From: Phymorhynchus buccinoides
Taxonomy: Eukaryota; Mollusca; Gastropoda; Neogastropoda; Raphitomidae
Reading direction: 5' to 3'
NCBI GenBank assembly: GCA_017654935.2
Contig: CM065690.1
Location: 27,599,030 to 27,663,029 of the forward strand
Length of the DNA: 64,000 nt
Positions within the stretch are counted from its first letter, which is position 1. Each line of letters starts with the position of its first letter. Both the position numbers and the translations under genes were made by a program. This document shows positions 53,720-64,000 of this stretch, piece after piece. The notes beneath the pieces are model-generated. The model was not told the DNA's origin and ran no database searches. It worked only from the letters and a program-made list of their open reading frames with translations.

Positions 53720-53999
53720 CAGGGCTTCAACTTACCAGGAAGTAGAGAAAGGAGAGGTTGGCAGACGCGGTGCTGGCCACTTTGGTGTCTTTCTTCTCAA
53801 ACGACTTCAGGGTTTCAACTTACCAGGAAGTAGAGAAAGGAGAGGTTGGCAGACGCGGTGCTGGCCACTTTGGTGTCTTTCTTCTCAAACGACTTCAGGG
53901 TTTCAACTTACCAGGAAGTAGAGAAAGGAGAGGTTGGCAGACGCGGTGCTGGCCACTTTGGTGTCTTTCTTCTCAAACGACTTCAGGGTTTCAACTTAC
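53720..53999. repeat. 88-bp tandem copies of exon F with its donor (3 extra units)
   Basis: Exon F from about its 13th base to its donor is copied three more times; the donors are at 53,912, 53,824 and 53,736 (last exon base), exactly 88 bases apart. The copies lack the acceptor: their 5' border is the donor intron sequence of the previous copy (GTAAGTTGAAACCC). Confidence 0.95.
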
Positions 54000-54086
54000 C
54001 AGGAAGTAGAGAAAGGAGAGGTTGGCAGACGCGGTGCTGGCCACTTTGGTGTCTTTCTTCTCAAACGACTTCAGGGTTTCTACCGC
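54000..54086 (-). CDS. IFT88: IFT88 exon F
   Basis: 87 bases, 29 whole codons; acceptor TTTCTAG above 54,086 and donor GTAAGT below 54,000. Codes for AVETLKSFEKKDTKVASTAS and ANLSFLYFL, as in the TPR following the coiled segment of IFT88. Only this copy has an acceptor. Confidence 0.94.
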
Positions 54087-54570
54087 CTAGAAAAAACATT
54101 TCATGTCTTTAAAGTTTAATTTGAGCAAAGAGTTTCTACCTCATGCATCTCTAAATGTGGGGGTACTAAGTCTACATAAGTTTATACTACCTGAATTGAT
54201 TTTTTTTTAAAGTCAACCTGAATAAAGAACTTATAACGTTTGATATCAATTTTGAAAAGAAGCAACAATAAAAAAAGAAAGAACCTAACTTGAAAAACAA
54301 ACGTAAAACAAAGAAAGAACTTTTGTTTTTGTTATAAATCCATAAGTATAAATTTTTAAAAAAAGTAATCAACAGAAAAGAAAATGAAAAACATGTTATC
54401 AATTTCAGAGAAAAATTGTTTATAAAATAAATATTTTTGAAGCAGTGATTATTTTTGAGAGGGAGGTAGAAAATAAGAATTCTCACTCTTTTATGTTCAG
54501 TCTTCAGGTCGAGAGGACGTAAAGCTCTAAATTTCGTTCGTTCTTCAGTCTTCATATTTATACTTGTCTT

Positions 54571-54574
<4 letters not shown>

Positions 54575-54610
<36 letters not shown>

Positions 54611-56824
54611 GTCTGTCTCTCTTTCCTCCCTCTCTCTTTCTCTCCCACCCCCAACACCCCATCAACCCCTCCTTTCATTTTGCTAAACTACCAAACATGA
54701 TTTCGTGCCATTAGTTTGCCATTGTATCAGAAAGCAATTCAATAACGGTGCTATTTTTTTCAATTGCACAATATATAAACACTGAAGTACAAGAGAAGAC
54801 TTGATTGCCATACTCCATCTTTTGTCCAACTGATCTATGTTTGTTAAAACTTGTTATCCTGGTCTTATTAAGCTGCTTAAAAAAAATAATAATTCATTGG
54901 AAACAGACGCTGAAGTAAAACTACAATCAGACAAGCATAGACAAACATAAACTTTTGTAGAAAAAACAACTAAACCAAGACCGCTCACCTGTTTTCCAAG
55001 CAATGCAAGCTCTTATTGTTAGTTCTTCACCGTTGCCAAGCACAATCCCAAAGCAAATGCTCTGCCTAGTGGACACACATTCACAAACACCAAAAATGAC
55101 CACACACTAAAAACAAAATGAAAACAAAAAAAGAAAGAAAATAAAAAATGAATGAATGAATGAAAGTCAAAGGAAAGAAATTTAAAAAAAAAGGGGGGTT
55201 AGGGGCGGAGATAGAAAAGGAAGAGAGAAAAAAAATGAAGGAAGAAAGGAAGACTGAAAGAAAAAACAAAGAAAGAAACAAAAAGGAAAGAAAGAAAGAC
55301 AGTATAAAAGAAAGAAATGCAGAAAAAATATAGACCTTACGTACAGATTCAACAACATAATACATCTGTATTGTTAAAAATTCAGGACTTTCCTGGTGTT
55401 GCACTGCCTCTGGGCATTGTCTCCAGGATCGTTCCCACCATCGTTTATATCTACTAACGTCCCATATGTGTCTGTTCCAGACCAGAGGACGTTAAGCAGA
55501 ATTTCATTCAAAATACAGACCAAATTAATATATTTTAGTGATGGAACAAGCAATATATATATACAAAATCACCCACATCCTGAGCCTTTGTCAAAAGCAT
55601 TTCAGCAACACGCTTAACCAGCTGTCAACCCACACAGCTTGTGATACATCAAGACACCACCCCTCTCACCAGAAAACAACCTCTTATCCCTCCTTCCTTT
55701 CCCCACCACCTCAACTCCACACAAGTGAACACAAGTCTTACCCTCCGTTGCTGTAATAATTAGCGTAATAGTATTAGTTTTAAACAATTTTTTTTCCCAA
55801 TCCTTTCAAAAACTTTCCCCCTTTAAGATATGAAAATCCTTGTACAATTCCCAAACTTTAAATAAGCAACAACAACAACAAAAAGCATGTCCACCCTCAC
55901 ATCAATTCCACAGTAATATGTATCCCCTTTAAATAAACCATAAAGGTATGCATCAATTCATTGTATACAATGGGAGGTTTGAGAAAGTATAAGATGTTAG
56001 ACATGTGTTGCACAGACTCTTGCTCTAGATAGCCTTTCTTTTTTTTAACGCTACATACACATCAAACTTAAAACAAAAGATATGAAGTATGGAAAGTCCA
56101 AATTTTCTAGTCTAAATAGACCAACTAGGTGCTATCAAACATAAAATGATCTATTCTAAATTTAACAGTCTCTTTTGAAAAGCTTTCAAGACTATCCCCA
56201 AATCCATAGATCACAAATTAGTCTAGTAATGTACCAGATTTATTCAAACACAAACAATTTTTTTATGCTTAAATGTGCACATTTCAAAATTGATGTAATG
56301 AATTTTAATTATATTTCGCTTGGGATAATTGCGCTTCAGAAGTTTGAATTTTTTCCCTCCAGTTCTGCTGTATTTCTGTCATGTTGTTGCACCTAACATG
56401 AATTTCTCATTTTGAGATTTAAATAAAAAGTATACTTGACCTTGAACTTGAACTTCAGTTAAATCCAAATTATCCTTAATAGAGTTGCACACACAAACAT
56501 TATCTTGAAAATGAAAACCCAGAGTTACTAAATACTGGAACGCCCTTTCTGCACAAATAAAACTTGCACCTAACATTAACCAGTTTTAAAAAAAACTCCA
56601 GGAGAAAGACCCTAAATTTATTAAATTAAAATATCAACATGACTGACTGATTAAGTCACCAAAAAAAAAGTCACAGCTGTGCCAGCCGAACACAAAAACA
56701 TCTAATTTGAGAAAGGACACTTGAGAGGCCGCGAGACCTAGCTGTCCTACTTGACCTATATAAAGTCTTCAGTCTACCCCCACCCCCACCCCTCCCTCTC
56801 CATCATCCCCAGTGAGGACCTGAC
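54575..56824. other. Intronic DNA: microsatellite, purine-rich tract and R3 copy
   Basis: (CT)n at 54,575-54,605; a purine-rich GAAA tract at about 55,120-55,330; a - strand copy of dispersed repeat R3 at 55,364-55,515. The remainder shows nothing. Confidence 0.65.
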
Positions 56825-56924
56825 CTGCTGGAAGTCCTTCAGCCTGAGGAACATGACGGCCTTGTCAATCTCCAGCTCATGGGCCAGCTCTAGGTAGGAG
56901 GACCCCTTCACCTGCTCTATGCAC
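56825..56924 (-). CDS. IFT88: IFT88 exon E
   Basis: 100 bases; acceptor CTCCAG above 56,924 and donor GTCAGG below 56,825. Codes for CIEQVKGSSYLELAHELEID and KAVMFLRLKDFQQ, matching the helix pair after the DGYDW segment of IFT88. Confidence 0.94.
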
Positions 56925-57404
56925 CTGGAGACACATAGATGTGAGTCAGTCAATTAGTGTCTTCTTCTTCTTCCGCATTCCCAGGCCACATGGCCACAAT
57001 GGGTAAGGTACGTATGTGTCCAGTTTTCAATTTTCACTGGTCTCCCTGCTGCGTACAGCTGACACATTCCGATTTCGGAGGAGCTCAAAGGAGAAAAACT
57101 ATTTGGAAGATTTTTGTTGTTTGTTTAAGTAGGAGGATGGGCCAATAAGTCAGAAAGATAGCAGATGATTATTAAACTGGGACCACAAAATTATTGTGAG
57201 TTATCCAGTGTTTTTGAGTCATCCGTTTTCTAGTTAGCAGGAATCCACTGTATTTAACTAACCCAATCTTGCCCCTTTTTATTATAATTTTGTACATATA
57301 TTTCTTTATCTATTTCTTTGTGTGGTTGTTTATAATTATGTCTATCAGTTTCTTTTATTGTCCCTTATTTTACCTAGTGTTCATCATGTTGTTATGCTGT
57401 TCTG

Positions 57405-57730
57405 TCATCTTCTTCTTCTTCTTCGATCGCTCAGACAGTTTCATGTCAATTATGAGCGCAGATGCGTCATGCTGCCGTTATGCGCCTAACTAAGAAATAG
57501 TTAGGCCCAGCAAGTCCGACTTCGGCTGGAGGAAATCTTTTGGAAAGTGGTTCTTGAAAAAAGGCAGGAGAATGGACCGGTAAGGCAGAAAGATAGTTGA
57601 TGACAGTGAGCAAAGGGAAAAGGCAGAGTCAAAGAGAGTGACAGATTAGAGGAAGTTACAAGCACAGAACTTCCAGAAGGTGGGGGAACTATTTATGCAA
57701 AAGACCCCCCCGGTATCCCCACAGGGGGTG
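57405..57730 (-). mobile_element. SINE-like dispersed repeat R1a, copy 4
   Basis: Complete on the - strand, from the ggggtatcc...ccc box near 57,725 to the cttcttctt end near 57,410. A 3' fragment of subfamily b precedes it at 56,955-57,165. Confidence 0.78.
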
Positions 57731-57864
57731 TTCTTTCATAATCCCAGTATACTTATCATACTTGTTGTCGCCAATACTATGTAATTTAAATGTTTTGAGC
57801 ACCTAAAATAAGCTTTAAGCTTGTTGTGCTCTATGATCTTATTGTTGATGCTGCTAATACATAT

Positions 57865-58017
57865 TATATTACACATCTGTAGTGTTAAAAATTTGGGACT
57901 TTCCTGGTGTTGCACTGCCTCCGGGCAATGCCTCCAGGATCGTTCCCACCATCGTTATATCTACTCATGTCCCATGTGTGTCTGTTCCAGACCAGAGGAC
58001 GTTAAGCAGAATTTCAT
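57865..58017 (-). repeat. Dispersed repeat R3, copy
   Basis: Reverse of 25,541-25,740 (words gggactttcctggtgttgca and ccaggatcgttcccaccatc). Confidence 0.75.
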
Positions 58018-58179
58018 TGTTGATGCTGCTTTGTCATGTGATTGTTTATGAACAAATTTGTTTAAACCAAAGAGCAAGTTTTGGTGTGTTTTTTCCTCAA
58101 CACATTTTCTGTTCACTGGTGACTGCGTTACTCTTGTGGTATCTATCAATGCCGGGGTGCCTAGAAGCAGACAATGAAT

Positions 58180-58500
58180 ATTCTTCTTCTGCGTTCCCAG
58201 ACCATAAGGTACGTATGTGTCCGGTTTTCAGTTTTCACTGGTCTCCCTGCTGCGCACAGCCGACACATTCTGATTTCGGAGGAGCTCAAAGGAGAACATT
58301 ATTTGGAAGAGTTTTTTTTTTAAAAGGCAGGAGAATGGGCCACTAAGTCAGAAAGATAGTAGATGATGGAAAGCAAAGGGAAAAGGCAGAGTCAAAGAAA
58401 GGGACAGATTAGAGGGAGTTACAAGCACAGAACTTCCAGAAGGTGGGGGAACTATTTGAACAAAAGACACACACACACCCCACACCCTCCACAAGTCTCT
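58180..58500 (-). mobile_element. SINE-like dispersed repeat R1b
   Basis: Ends in cttcttctgcgttcccag (reverse of ctgggaacgcagaagaag) and contains the subfamily b words gctgcgcacagccgacacat and tttcggaggagctcaaagga. Confidence 0.75.
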
Positions 58501-58773
58501 CCGCGTGGGGATACGGGTGGGGTCGTCCAGCTCCCTGTATGGAGGCATGAGGCATCCACCCACTGCCCCGACCATGAATATAAACAACAGTCAGCTAGCT
58601 TCTTGAAAGCTAATAACAATATTTTTTACACAGGTAAATCTTATCTACGCCACAATTTCAGAAACCTGATTGCTTCAAGACTTAAATTAAAAAGCATGAT
58701 CACTACATTATGCCAAACCCTGCTGAAGAGCGTGATAGCAGATATAGGATTTTACAATCACCAGAAAACTCAC

Positions 58774-58860
58774 CAATCATAGCCATCAGCAAAGGACCCC
58801 TCAACGGCAGGGGAGATCACTTTGGCGGCAATCTTGATGCAGCGATCAGCATGAAACTGT
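58774..58860 (-). CDS. IFT88: IFT88 exon D
   Basis: 87 bases; acceptor TTGCAG above 58,860 and donor GTGAGT below 58,774. Codes for QFHADRCIKIAAKVISPAVE and GSFADGYD, matching the conserved segment ending in GYDW of vertebrate IFT88. Split codons fit exons C and E. Confidence 0.95.
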
Positions 58861-58977
58861 CTGCAATGGATAATAGAAACAACACCATTAGCTGTTCAAT
58901 TCAGAAACTTACTAGTAGAGAAAAATCACCTAACTCAAAAATGGCTTTCTAAAACAAAAATGAGTAGTGACGGCGAA

Positions 58978-59172
58978 AATGGTGCTTTACGTCCTCTCGG
59001 TCTGAACCAGACACATATGGGACATTTGTAAATACAAATATGGTGGGAACAATACTGGAGGCAATGCCCGGAGGCAGTATGAAACCAGTAAAGTCCCGAT
59101 TTTATTAATACAAATAGGTGTAGCGGTAACCATGCCTCGGTTAAACCTCATCGGCTATGGCACCGCCACAAG
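58978..59172 (+). repeat. Dispersed repeat R3, copy
   Basis: Matches 25,541-25,740, ending in the shared 'caccgccacaag' word. Confidence 0.75.
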
Positions 59173-60130
59173 TATGTATAATTATTTTACACAAAAATGA
59201 GTACATGTAATGCACAATAATTGTTTTATTCAATTTTATCCTTCTTATGGCTTAGTATTCTATTTCTTTATGATTTTCCGTTACTTTTTTGGATCACTCA
59301 TGTCATAATGCCAAATTTCCTAATCTCTGCCTGGATGATTTGATTTGATTTAATTGATTTAATTTAAAGTCTGTTCACAACAATGGTGATATTAGACTTT
59401 TTTTTTAGATTAAAAAAGAAAGAAACCAATAATTTAAGATAAAGGGAAAAAACTGTGTGTGTGTGTGTGTGTGCGTGCGCGCGTGTGTGTGTGCGTGCGC
59501 GCGCGCACACCTACTAATGAATCAATTATAACAAATGAACAATCTCAGAACTGGATATAACCTTTGCAATGCCAATTATTTCAGGGCTGTAAATGATTTC
59601 TTTTAAAGGCCCTAGGGTTGCTATATTTATCTTAAAATTGTTGTATAGAAAGTGGGGATCGCAGTATCATATTATTTCAACCAAATTTTTCGGAAGAGCA
59701 TTTGTTTTCTCTGCTACTTAAAGATCATAGCTAAACACGCCTAACAAAAACACACAGACAGGAAACAAAACATGGCTACAAATCATAGTTTCATGAATTC
59801 AAAGTGTTAAATTACTTTATTTTGAAGTGTGAAACACTGGAGAAGAAATCAACAAAAGTGATAATCCAACCAAATAACCAACAGAGCAAATCAGAGCAAA
59901 CGGCAGCTAGTTATTGACAGAAATAATCTAGTTACACCATTTTAAGTCATTAGCAAAGTTCAGAAAGCTTTTATCTGCTATCCCTAATTCTGTTGATAAT
60001 GCCATCATATTTTTGACTTCACCAGTGGGTTACAACTACAACATAGATTCAAAGACACGACATGAGTCAGAAACGTGATATTCAGATGCTTAAAGATTCT
60101 AGCTTCTATGAAAATATCCATCACATGTAC
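59173..60130. other. Intronic DNA with a GT/GC microsatellite
   Basis: (GT)n/(GC)n at 59,453-59,508. Nothing else recognised. Confidence 0.55.
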
Positions 60131-60201
60131 CTTTGCCTTTCAATTTGTCGCAGAGCATCATTCTTGATCACTTCTTGAAGAAGATTTGCATTTTTATCAT
60201 C
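60131..60201 (-). CDS. IFT88: IFT88 exon C
   Basis: 71 bases; acceptor TTCCAG above 60,201 and donor GTACAT below 60,131. Codes for DDKNANLLQEVIKNDALRQI and ERQ, matching the charged linker helix of IFT88 between two TPR groups. Confidence 0.93.
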
Positions 60202-60779
60202 CTGGAACCAAAAACAAAATATCTAAAAAAAGGGTGTCCTGAACAGGCTCCACTGAACTGCACCGAAGTGACTCAGCAGCAGTGCAGTGTCTCCTCGGTT
60301 GGTTGCCTCCTGATGGCCTAACATAGATTCGCTCCCCTTGGACTGCTGGTAACGGATTCTGTGACCTGAACAAGTGGAGGTGTGGCCGTGAGTTGGGATT
60401 TAGAATGAGCGGTGTACGGCCCAGAAGATGGGACAACAAAAAATTAAAAATTAAAATCTCTGAAAAGATAACATGCAAATTTTAATACAAACTTTTAATG
60501 AAAGTTAATCCCACGTATCGCTGTAAACAGTCATGAAAATAATATTAATTTCTGGGGAGAAGTGGGGATGGAGATGAATAAATTAAGAGTGTAAAATGAA
60601 AATAAAGGCGATTATTACAAATTATTTACACAGAATGTCAAATTGAATAAGACATATCAAATTTCTAGAAGATTACAATAAATTCAACCAAACAACAAAG
60701 TAAAACATTTTTGTGGTGGTCTAGGTATTTTTACTGTTGTAACTGAAGTTAGAGTACAGGTTTACCATCAATAAAAGCC

Positions 60780-62365
60780 CAGACTTGAGGCACCTTCACT
60801 TTACACTAATAACCCAAATTTGAAGCACACTTAGATAAAAGCCCAGACTTGAGGCACTTTCACTTTCAACTAATAACCCAAATTTAAAGCACTCTCATTT
60901 TGATAAAAGTCCAGACTTGAGGCACTTTCACTCTAAACTAATACCCCAAATTTAAAGCACTGTCACTTTGATAAAAGCCCAGACTAGGGACATTTTCATT
61001 TTATACTGATGACCCAAATTTAAAGCACTCTCACTGATAAAAGCCCCAATTTAAGGCACGTTCACTTTAAACTAACAACCCAAATTTGAAGCACACTTTG
61101 ATAAAAGCCCCCCTCCCTTTCCTTCCTCATCAGTCACACAAAAATCGCATGCAAAAAAAATATAAAAAAATTGGGTGGCGCGCCTGTGGCTGCAACGCGC
61201 TGTCCAGGCGGGAGCAGCCCGAATTTCACAGAGACGCCTCTGTGACTATAAAGTACCTAATACCTAATAATACCAGACTTGATGCACTCTCGCTTTATAC
61301 TAACAACCCAAATTTGAAGCACACTTTGATAAAAGCCCAGACTTGAGGCATTTTTGCTTTATACTAACAACCCAAATTTGAAGCACACTTTGATAAAAGC
61401 CCAGACTTGAGGCATTTTTGCTTTATACAAACAACCTAAATTTGAAGCACACTTTGATAAAAGCCCAGATTTGAGGCATTTTCGCTTTATACTAACAACC
61501 CAAATTTGAAGCACACTTTGATAAAAGCCCAGACACAGCTGTTCCACCCCATACAAAATCAAGCTATTTAGTTAAAAGACTGAATTTAGAAATCTTAGAT
61601 AAAAACTGCACCAAGCTTTTGCTTGTAAAAATATTTGGGCTGTATGTTCTTCATTGTATTTTTAATATATTTCTTCCATCGGATTTATGGTAAAAACTTA
61701 TTTTGTTGAGCAGTATCATACAACATATTTAGTAGAAAATGTTCTTGAATAATACACAAACATAAATAAAATTGCCCATGAGTGAACATCTAGCAATATC
61801 CACTGAATATAAGTAATTTAGTCACATACTACAACATATTCGGATTGTAATTTATGAAAAGCAACTTATGGTAAACTAAAGTTGGCTTGAAACAACTTCT
61901 GAAAATATAGATAAACTAAATGTTCCTCCCGAAACAGCTGTGCAGACTTGAGGCATTTTTGCTTTATACTAACAACCCAAATTTGAAGCACACTTTGATA
62001 AAAGCCCAGACTTGAGGCATTTTTGCTTTATACAAACAACCTAAATTTGAAGCACACTTTGATAAAAGCCCAGATTTTAGGCATTTTTGCTTTATACTAA
62101 CAACCCAAATTTGAAGCACACTTTGATAAAAGCCCAGACTTGAGGCATTTTCGCTTTATACTAACAACCCAAATTTGAAGCACACTTTGATAAAAGCCCA
62201 GATTTGAGGCATTTTCGCTTTATACTAACAACCCAAATTTGAAGCACACTTTGATAAAAGCCCAGACTTGAGGCATTTTCGCTTTATACTAACACCCCAA
62301 ATTTGAAGCACACTTTGATAAAAGCCCAGACTTGAGGCATTTTCGCTTTATACTTGTAAACAACC
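60780..62365. repeat. ~64-bp satellite, two blocks
   Basis: Unit: acaacccaaatttgaagcac, actttgataaaagcccagac, ttgaggcattttcgctttat, acta. Older, more varied units at 60,780-61,110, regular ones at 61,270-61,535 and 61,945-62,365. A truncated SINE (61,115-61,275) and about 400 bp of unrelated DNA interrupt it. Unrelated to exon sequence as far as I can see. Confidence 0.92.
61115..61275 (+). mobile_element. tRNA-derived SINE, 5'-truncated copy
   Basis: Matches the 3' part of the SINE at 40,866-41,256, including 'cacagagacgcctctgtgac' and the (TACCTAA)n tail. It lies inside the 64-bp satellite, so it came after that array had formed. Confidence 0.85.
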
Positions 62366-62452
62366 TAAATCTGAAGCACTCTAAAGGTACCAACGCCCCA
62401 CACATGAAGCTAAGCTAATAAATACAACAGCATGCAACAACAGCAGACTCAC

Positions 62453-62684
62453 CCCAAGGTGGAGGTACTTGTCCTCGTCGTCGTTCTTCAGGTCCACGGT
62501 GAGCAGCTTCTGGAAGCCGGACTGCATCTTGGTGCGGTCGCCCAGGGCAAAGTAGCACAGCAGCAGATTGAAGCCCGTCTTGAAGTTGGGCGACTCCGAC
62601 ATGATGTGCTCGAAGGACGTGATGGCGTCGCTGTACTGACCCATCTTCACAAACACCATCCCTATGTTCTGCATGATCTTGGTT
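62453..62684 (-). CDS. IFT88: IFT88 exon B
   Basis: 232 bases; acceptor TCTCAG above 62,684 and donor GTGAGT below 62,453. Codes for TKIMQNIGMVFVKMGQYSDA, ITSFEHIMSESPNFKTGFNL, LLCYFALGDRTKMQSGFQKL and LTVDLKNDDEDKYLHLG: two TPRs and the DEDKY segment of IFT88. Its first about 85 bases and acceptor are repeated upstream. Confidence 0.97.
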
Positions 62685-62774
62685 CTGAGAGGAGATGACC
62701 ACAAAAAGATTTGTACTATAGAGGAAAGGGAGAAAGAGGCTTAATGTCTGCATCAACAAAACAAACAAAATGTT

Positions 62775-63222
62775 GACATGATGTGCTCAAAGGATGTGAT
62801 GGCATTGCTGTACTGACCTATCTTCACAAACACCATCCCTATGTTCTGCATCTTGGTTCTGAGAGGACATGGCCACAAAAAGATTTATGAGATAGAGGAA
62901 AGGGAGAAAGAGGCTTAATGTCTGCATCAACCAAACAAACAAAAATTCAACATGATGTGCTCGAAGGACGTGATGGCATCGTTGTACTGGCCCATCTTCA
63001 CAAACACCAGTCCTATGTTCTGCATGATCTTGGTTCTGAGAGGGCATGACCACAAAAAGATTTGTGAGATAGAGGAAAGGGGGAAAGCGAGAAAAAGAAG
63101 TTTAATGTCCGCATCAAGCAAACATTCGACATGATGTGCTCAAAGGACGTGATGTCGTCACTGTACTGACCCATCTTCACAAACACCATCCCTATGTTCT
63201 GCATGATCTTGGTTCTGAGAGG
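62775..63222. repeat. ~177-bp tandem copies of the exon B 5' end and acceptor (3 extra units)
   Basis: Copies of the first 84-87 bases of exon B at 62,775-62,858, 62,949-63,035 and 63,128-63,214, each with the acceptor TCTCAG (or CTCTCAG) and the same intron stretch (ccacaaaaagatttgtgaga...). Acceptors are spaced 174, 177 and 179 bases. All keep the reading frame; one has a 3-base deletion. None has the second half of the exon or a clear donor. Confidence 0.95.
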
Positions 63223-63860
63223 AGATGATGACCACAAAAAAGATTTATGAGATAGAAGAAAAGGAGAAAGAGAGAGAAGTGAAGGTGAGGTTCAATGTCC
63301 GCTCAGCTGCAAGCAGCAAGTGTGAGACGAAATCATCAAGATGATCAACCAAACATCATCACAAGTTTGTGAAAGAGAGAGAAAGAGAGCATGAAAGAAG
63401 GCCGCCGTAAGAGTGAGTGAAAAGAACAGTTTGTTCCCAGACTCCCCAATGGCGTCTGCTGTTTAACACATCTCTAGTATTTTTTTTAGTTTAGTTGGCA
63501 AAATAGACTAGAGCTTGGCACCATTCAGAACACAAAAATACACATAACTCAAAATTGACAGATTTTTGACTTTGCAAGCCAGTTGTGAACAACTAGCCCA
63601 GCAACTTAATGTCCCTTTTGTGGTGCTGGGTCACATTGATGGAGCTTATAAGATTGTTTCTTCTACCAAAACAATGCCTGCCGCACTTGAAATAATAGTT
63701 ACTCCCCTCTTGTCGGTTGAGTAACCAAAAACTTTAAAAAATATATGGCGCTAGAAGAATTACTACCACCGCGTTGATTGTACAAGCGTTTCATACAGGT
63801 ATTTCCCTTTGTCTTTGCTAGCTACACTCTGCTCAATTCCCGATCAGAAACCCATCTGAC
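63223..63860. other. Intronic DNA
   Basis: GA-rich patches near 63,250-63,400, otherwise nothing recognised. Confidence 0.5.
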
Positions 63861-63975
63861 CTCATCTCCTTGAAGTGGTTGGGGACCTGATCCAGAGCCA
63901 TGCGGTACATCTTGACCGCTTTGGGGTAGTTCCTCTGCTGGAAGTAGATGTTGCCCATGTTCACCTTCAGACGAC
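63861..63975 (-). CDS. IFT88: IFT88 exon A (first exon in the window)
   Basis: 115 bases; acceptor TTTCAG above 63,975 and donor GTCAGA below 63,861. Codes for RLKVNMGNIYFQQRNYPKAV and KMYRMALDQVPNHFKEM, a TPR of IFT88. It begins inside a codon, so at least one more exon lies to the right of the window. Confidence 0.95.
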
Positions 63976-64000
63976 CTGAAATTGTCATCATTCATTATGT

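Larger units (their letters stand above)
31697..63975 (-). other. IFT88: IFT88 gene, 3' part: 17 exons
   Basis: IFT88 (Polaris/Tg737) is a tetratricopeptide protein of intraflagellar transport complex B, needed to build cilia. Seventeen exons on the - strand join with compatible phases from the right edge of the window to a stop at 31,697: 1,757 coding bases, about 584 residues, against roughly 830 for the whole vertebrate protein. Order and content follow vertebrate IFT88 closely: TPR blocks with TKIMQNIG, ALRQIERQR, DGYDW, YNP, DSSCVEALYNLG, EGDKSQAFQYYYD, VIEWLGAYYID, a LKKAEKA helix and the acidic tail ending GDDLLPD. Upstream exons lie beyond 64,000. The introns are full of satellites, several copied from the gene's own exon edges. 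Confidence 0.95.

Overview
The window looks like nuclear DNA of a lophotrochozoan animal, most likely a gastropod mollusc (inference). It has spliced genes with GT-AG introns, an LDLa/leucine-rich-repeat GPCR of the type described from snails (GRL101-like), an orphan intronless GPCR, very dense microsatellites, many MITEs, a tRNA-derived SINE, LINE relics and one large virus-like DNA transposon. There are no bacterial signatures.

Layout. 1-3,321: last exon of an LDLa-LRR-7TM receptor (+ strand), followed by a duplicated scrap of its own 3' end that was later hit by a 214-bp palindromic MITE. 3,322-6,600: microsatellites and a LINE 3' relic (- strand) carrying the same MITE, which itself carries a 620-bp insertion (three nested events). 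About 6,410-19,740: a nearly complete Maverick/Polinton-type element with 13 genes on both strands: integrase, A32-type packaging ATPase, double-jelly-roll major capsid protein, protein-primed family B DNA polymerase (one frame break), and several small membrane or unknown virion-type proteins. 19,939-20,263: a large inverted repeat with telomere-like CCCTAA runs. 21,570-22,733: an intronless class A GPCR (- strand). 22,750-31,690: intergenic DNA with microsatellites, MITEs, a SINE-like repeat, a 46-bp satellite, a LINE relic whose coding sequence has been expanded into a 63-bp tandem array, and a second LINE relic.

31,697-63,975: the 3' part of IFT88, the tetratricopeptide subunit of intraflagellar transport complex B, on the - strand. 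I could place 17 exons whose phases join without a break from the window edge to the stop codon (1,757 coding bases, about 584 residues). The first exons lie beyond the right edge.

The most striking pattern is in IFT88. At six exons, the exon edge together with its splice site is the seed of a tandem array in the adjoining intron: acceptor arrays at the last exon (68 bp, about 12 units) and at exon B (about 177 bp, 4 units); donor arrays at exons M (80 bp), K (about 110-150 bp), G (95 bp, about 24 units) and F (88 bp, 4 units). The locus therefore carries dozens of decoy splice sites copied from its own exons. The rest of its introns hold satellites, MITEs, SINE-like copies and low-complexity DNA.
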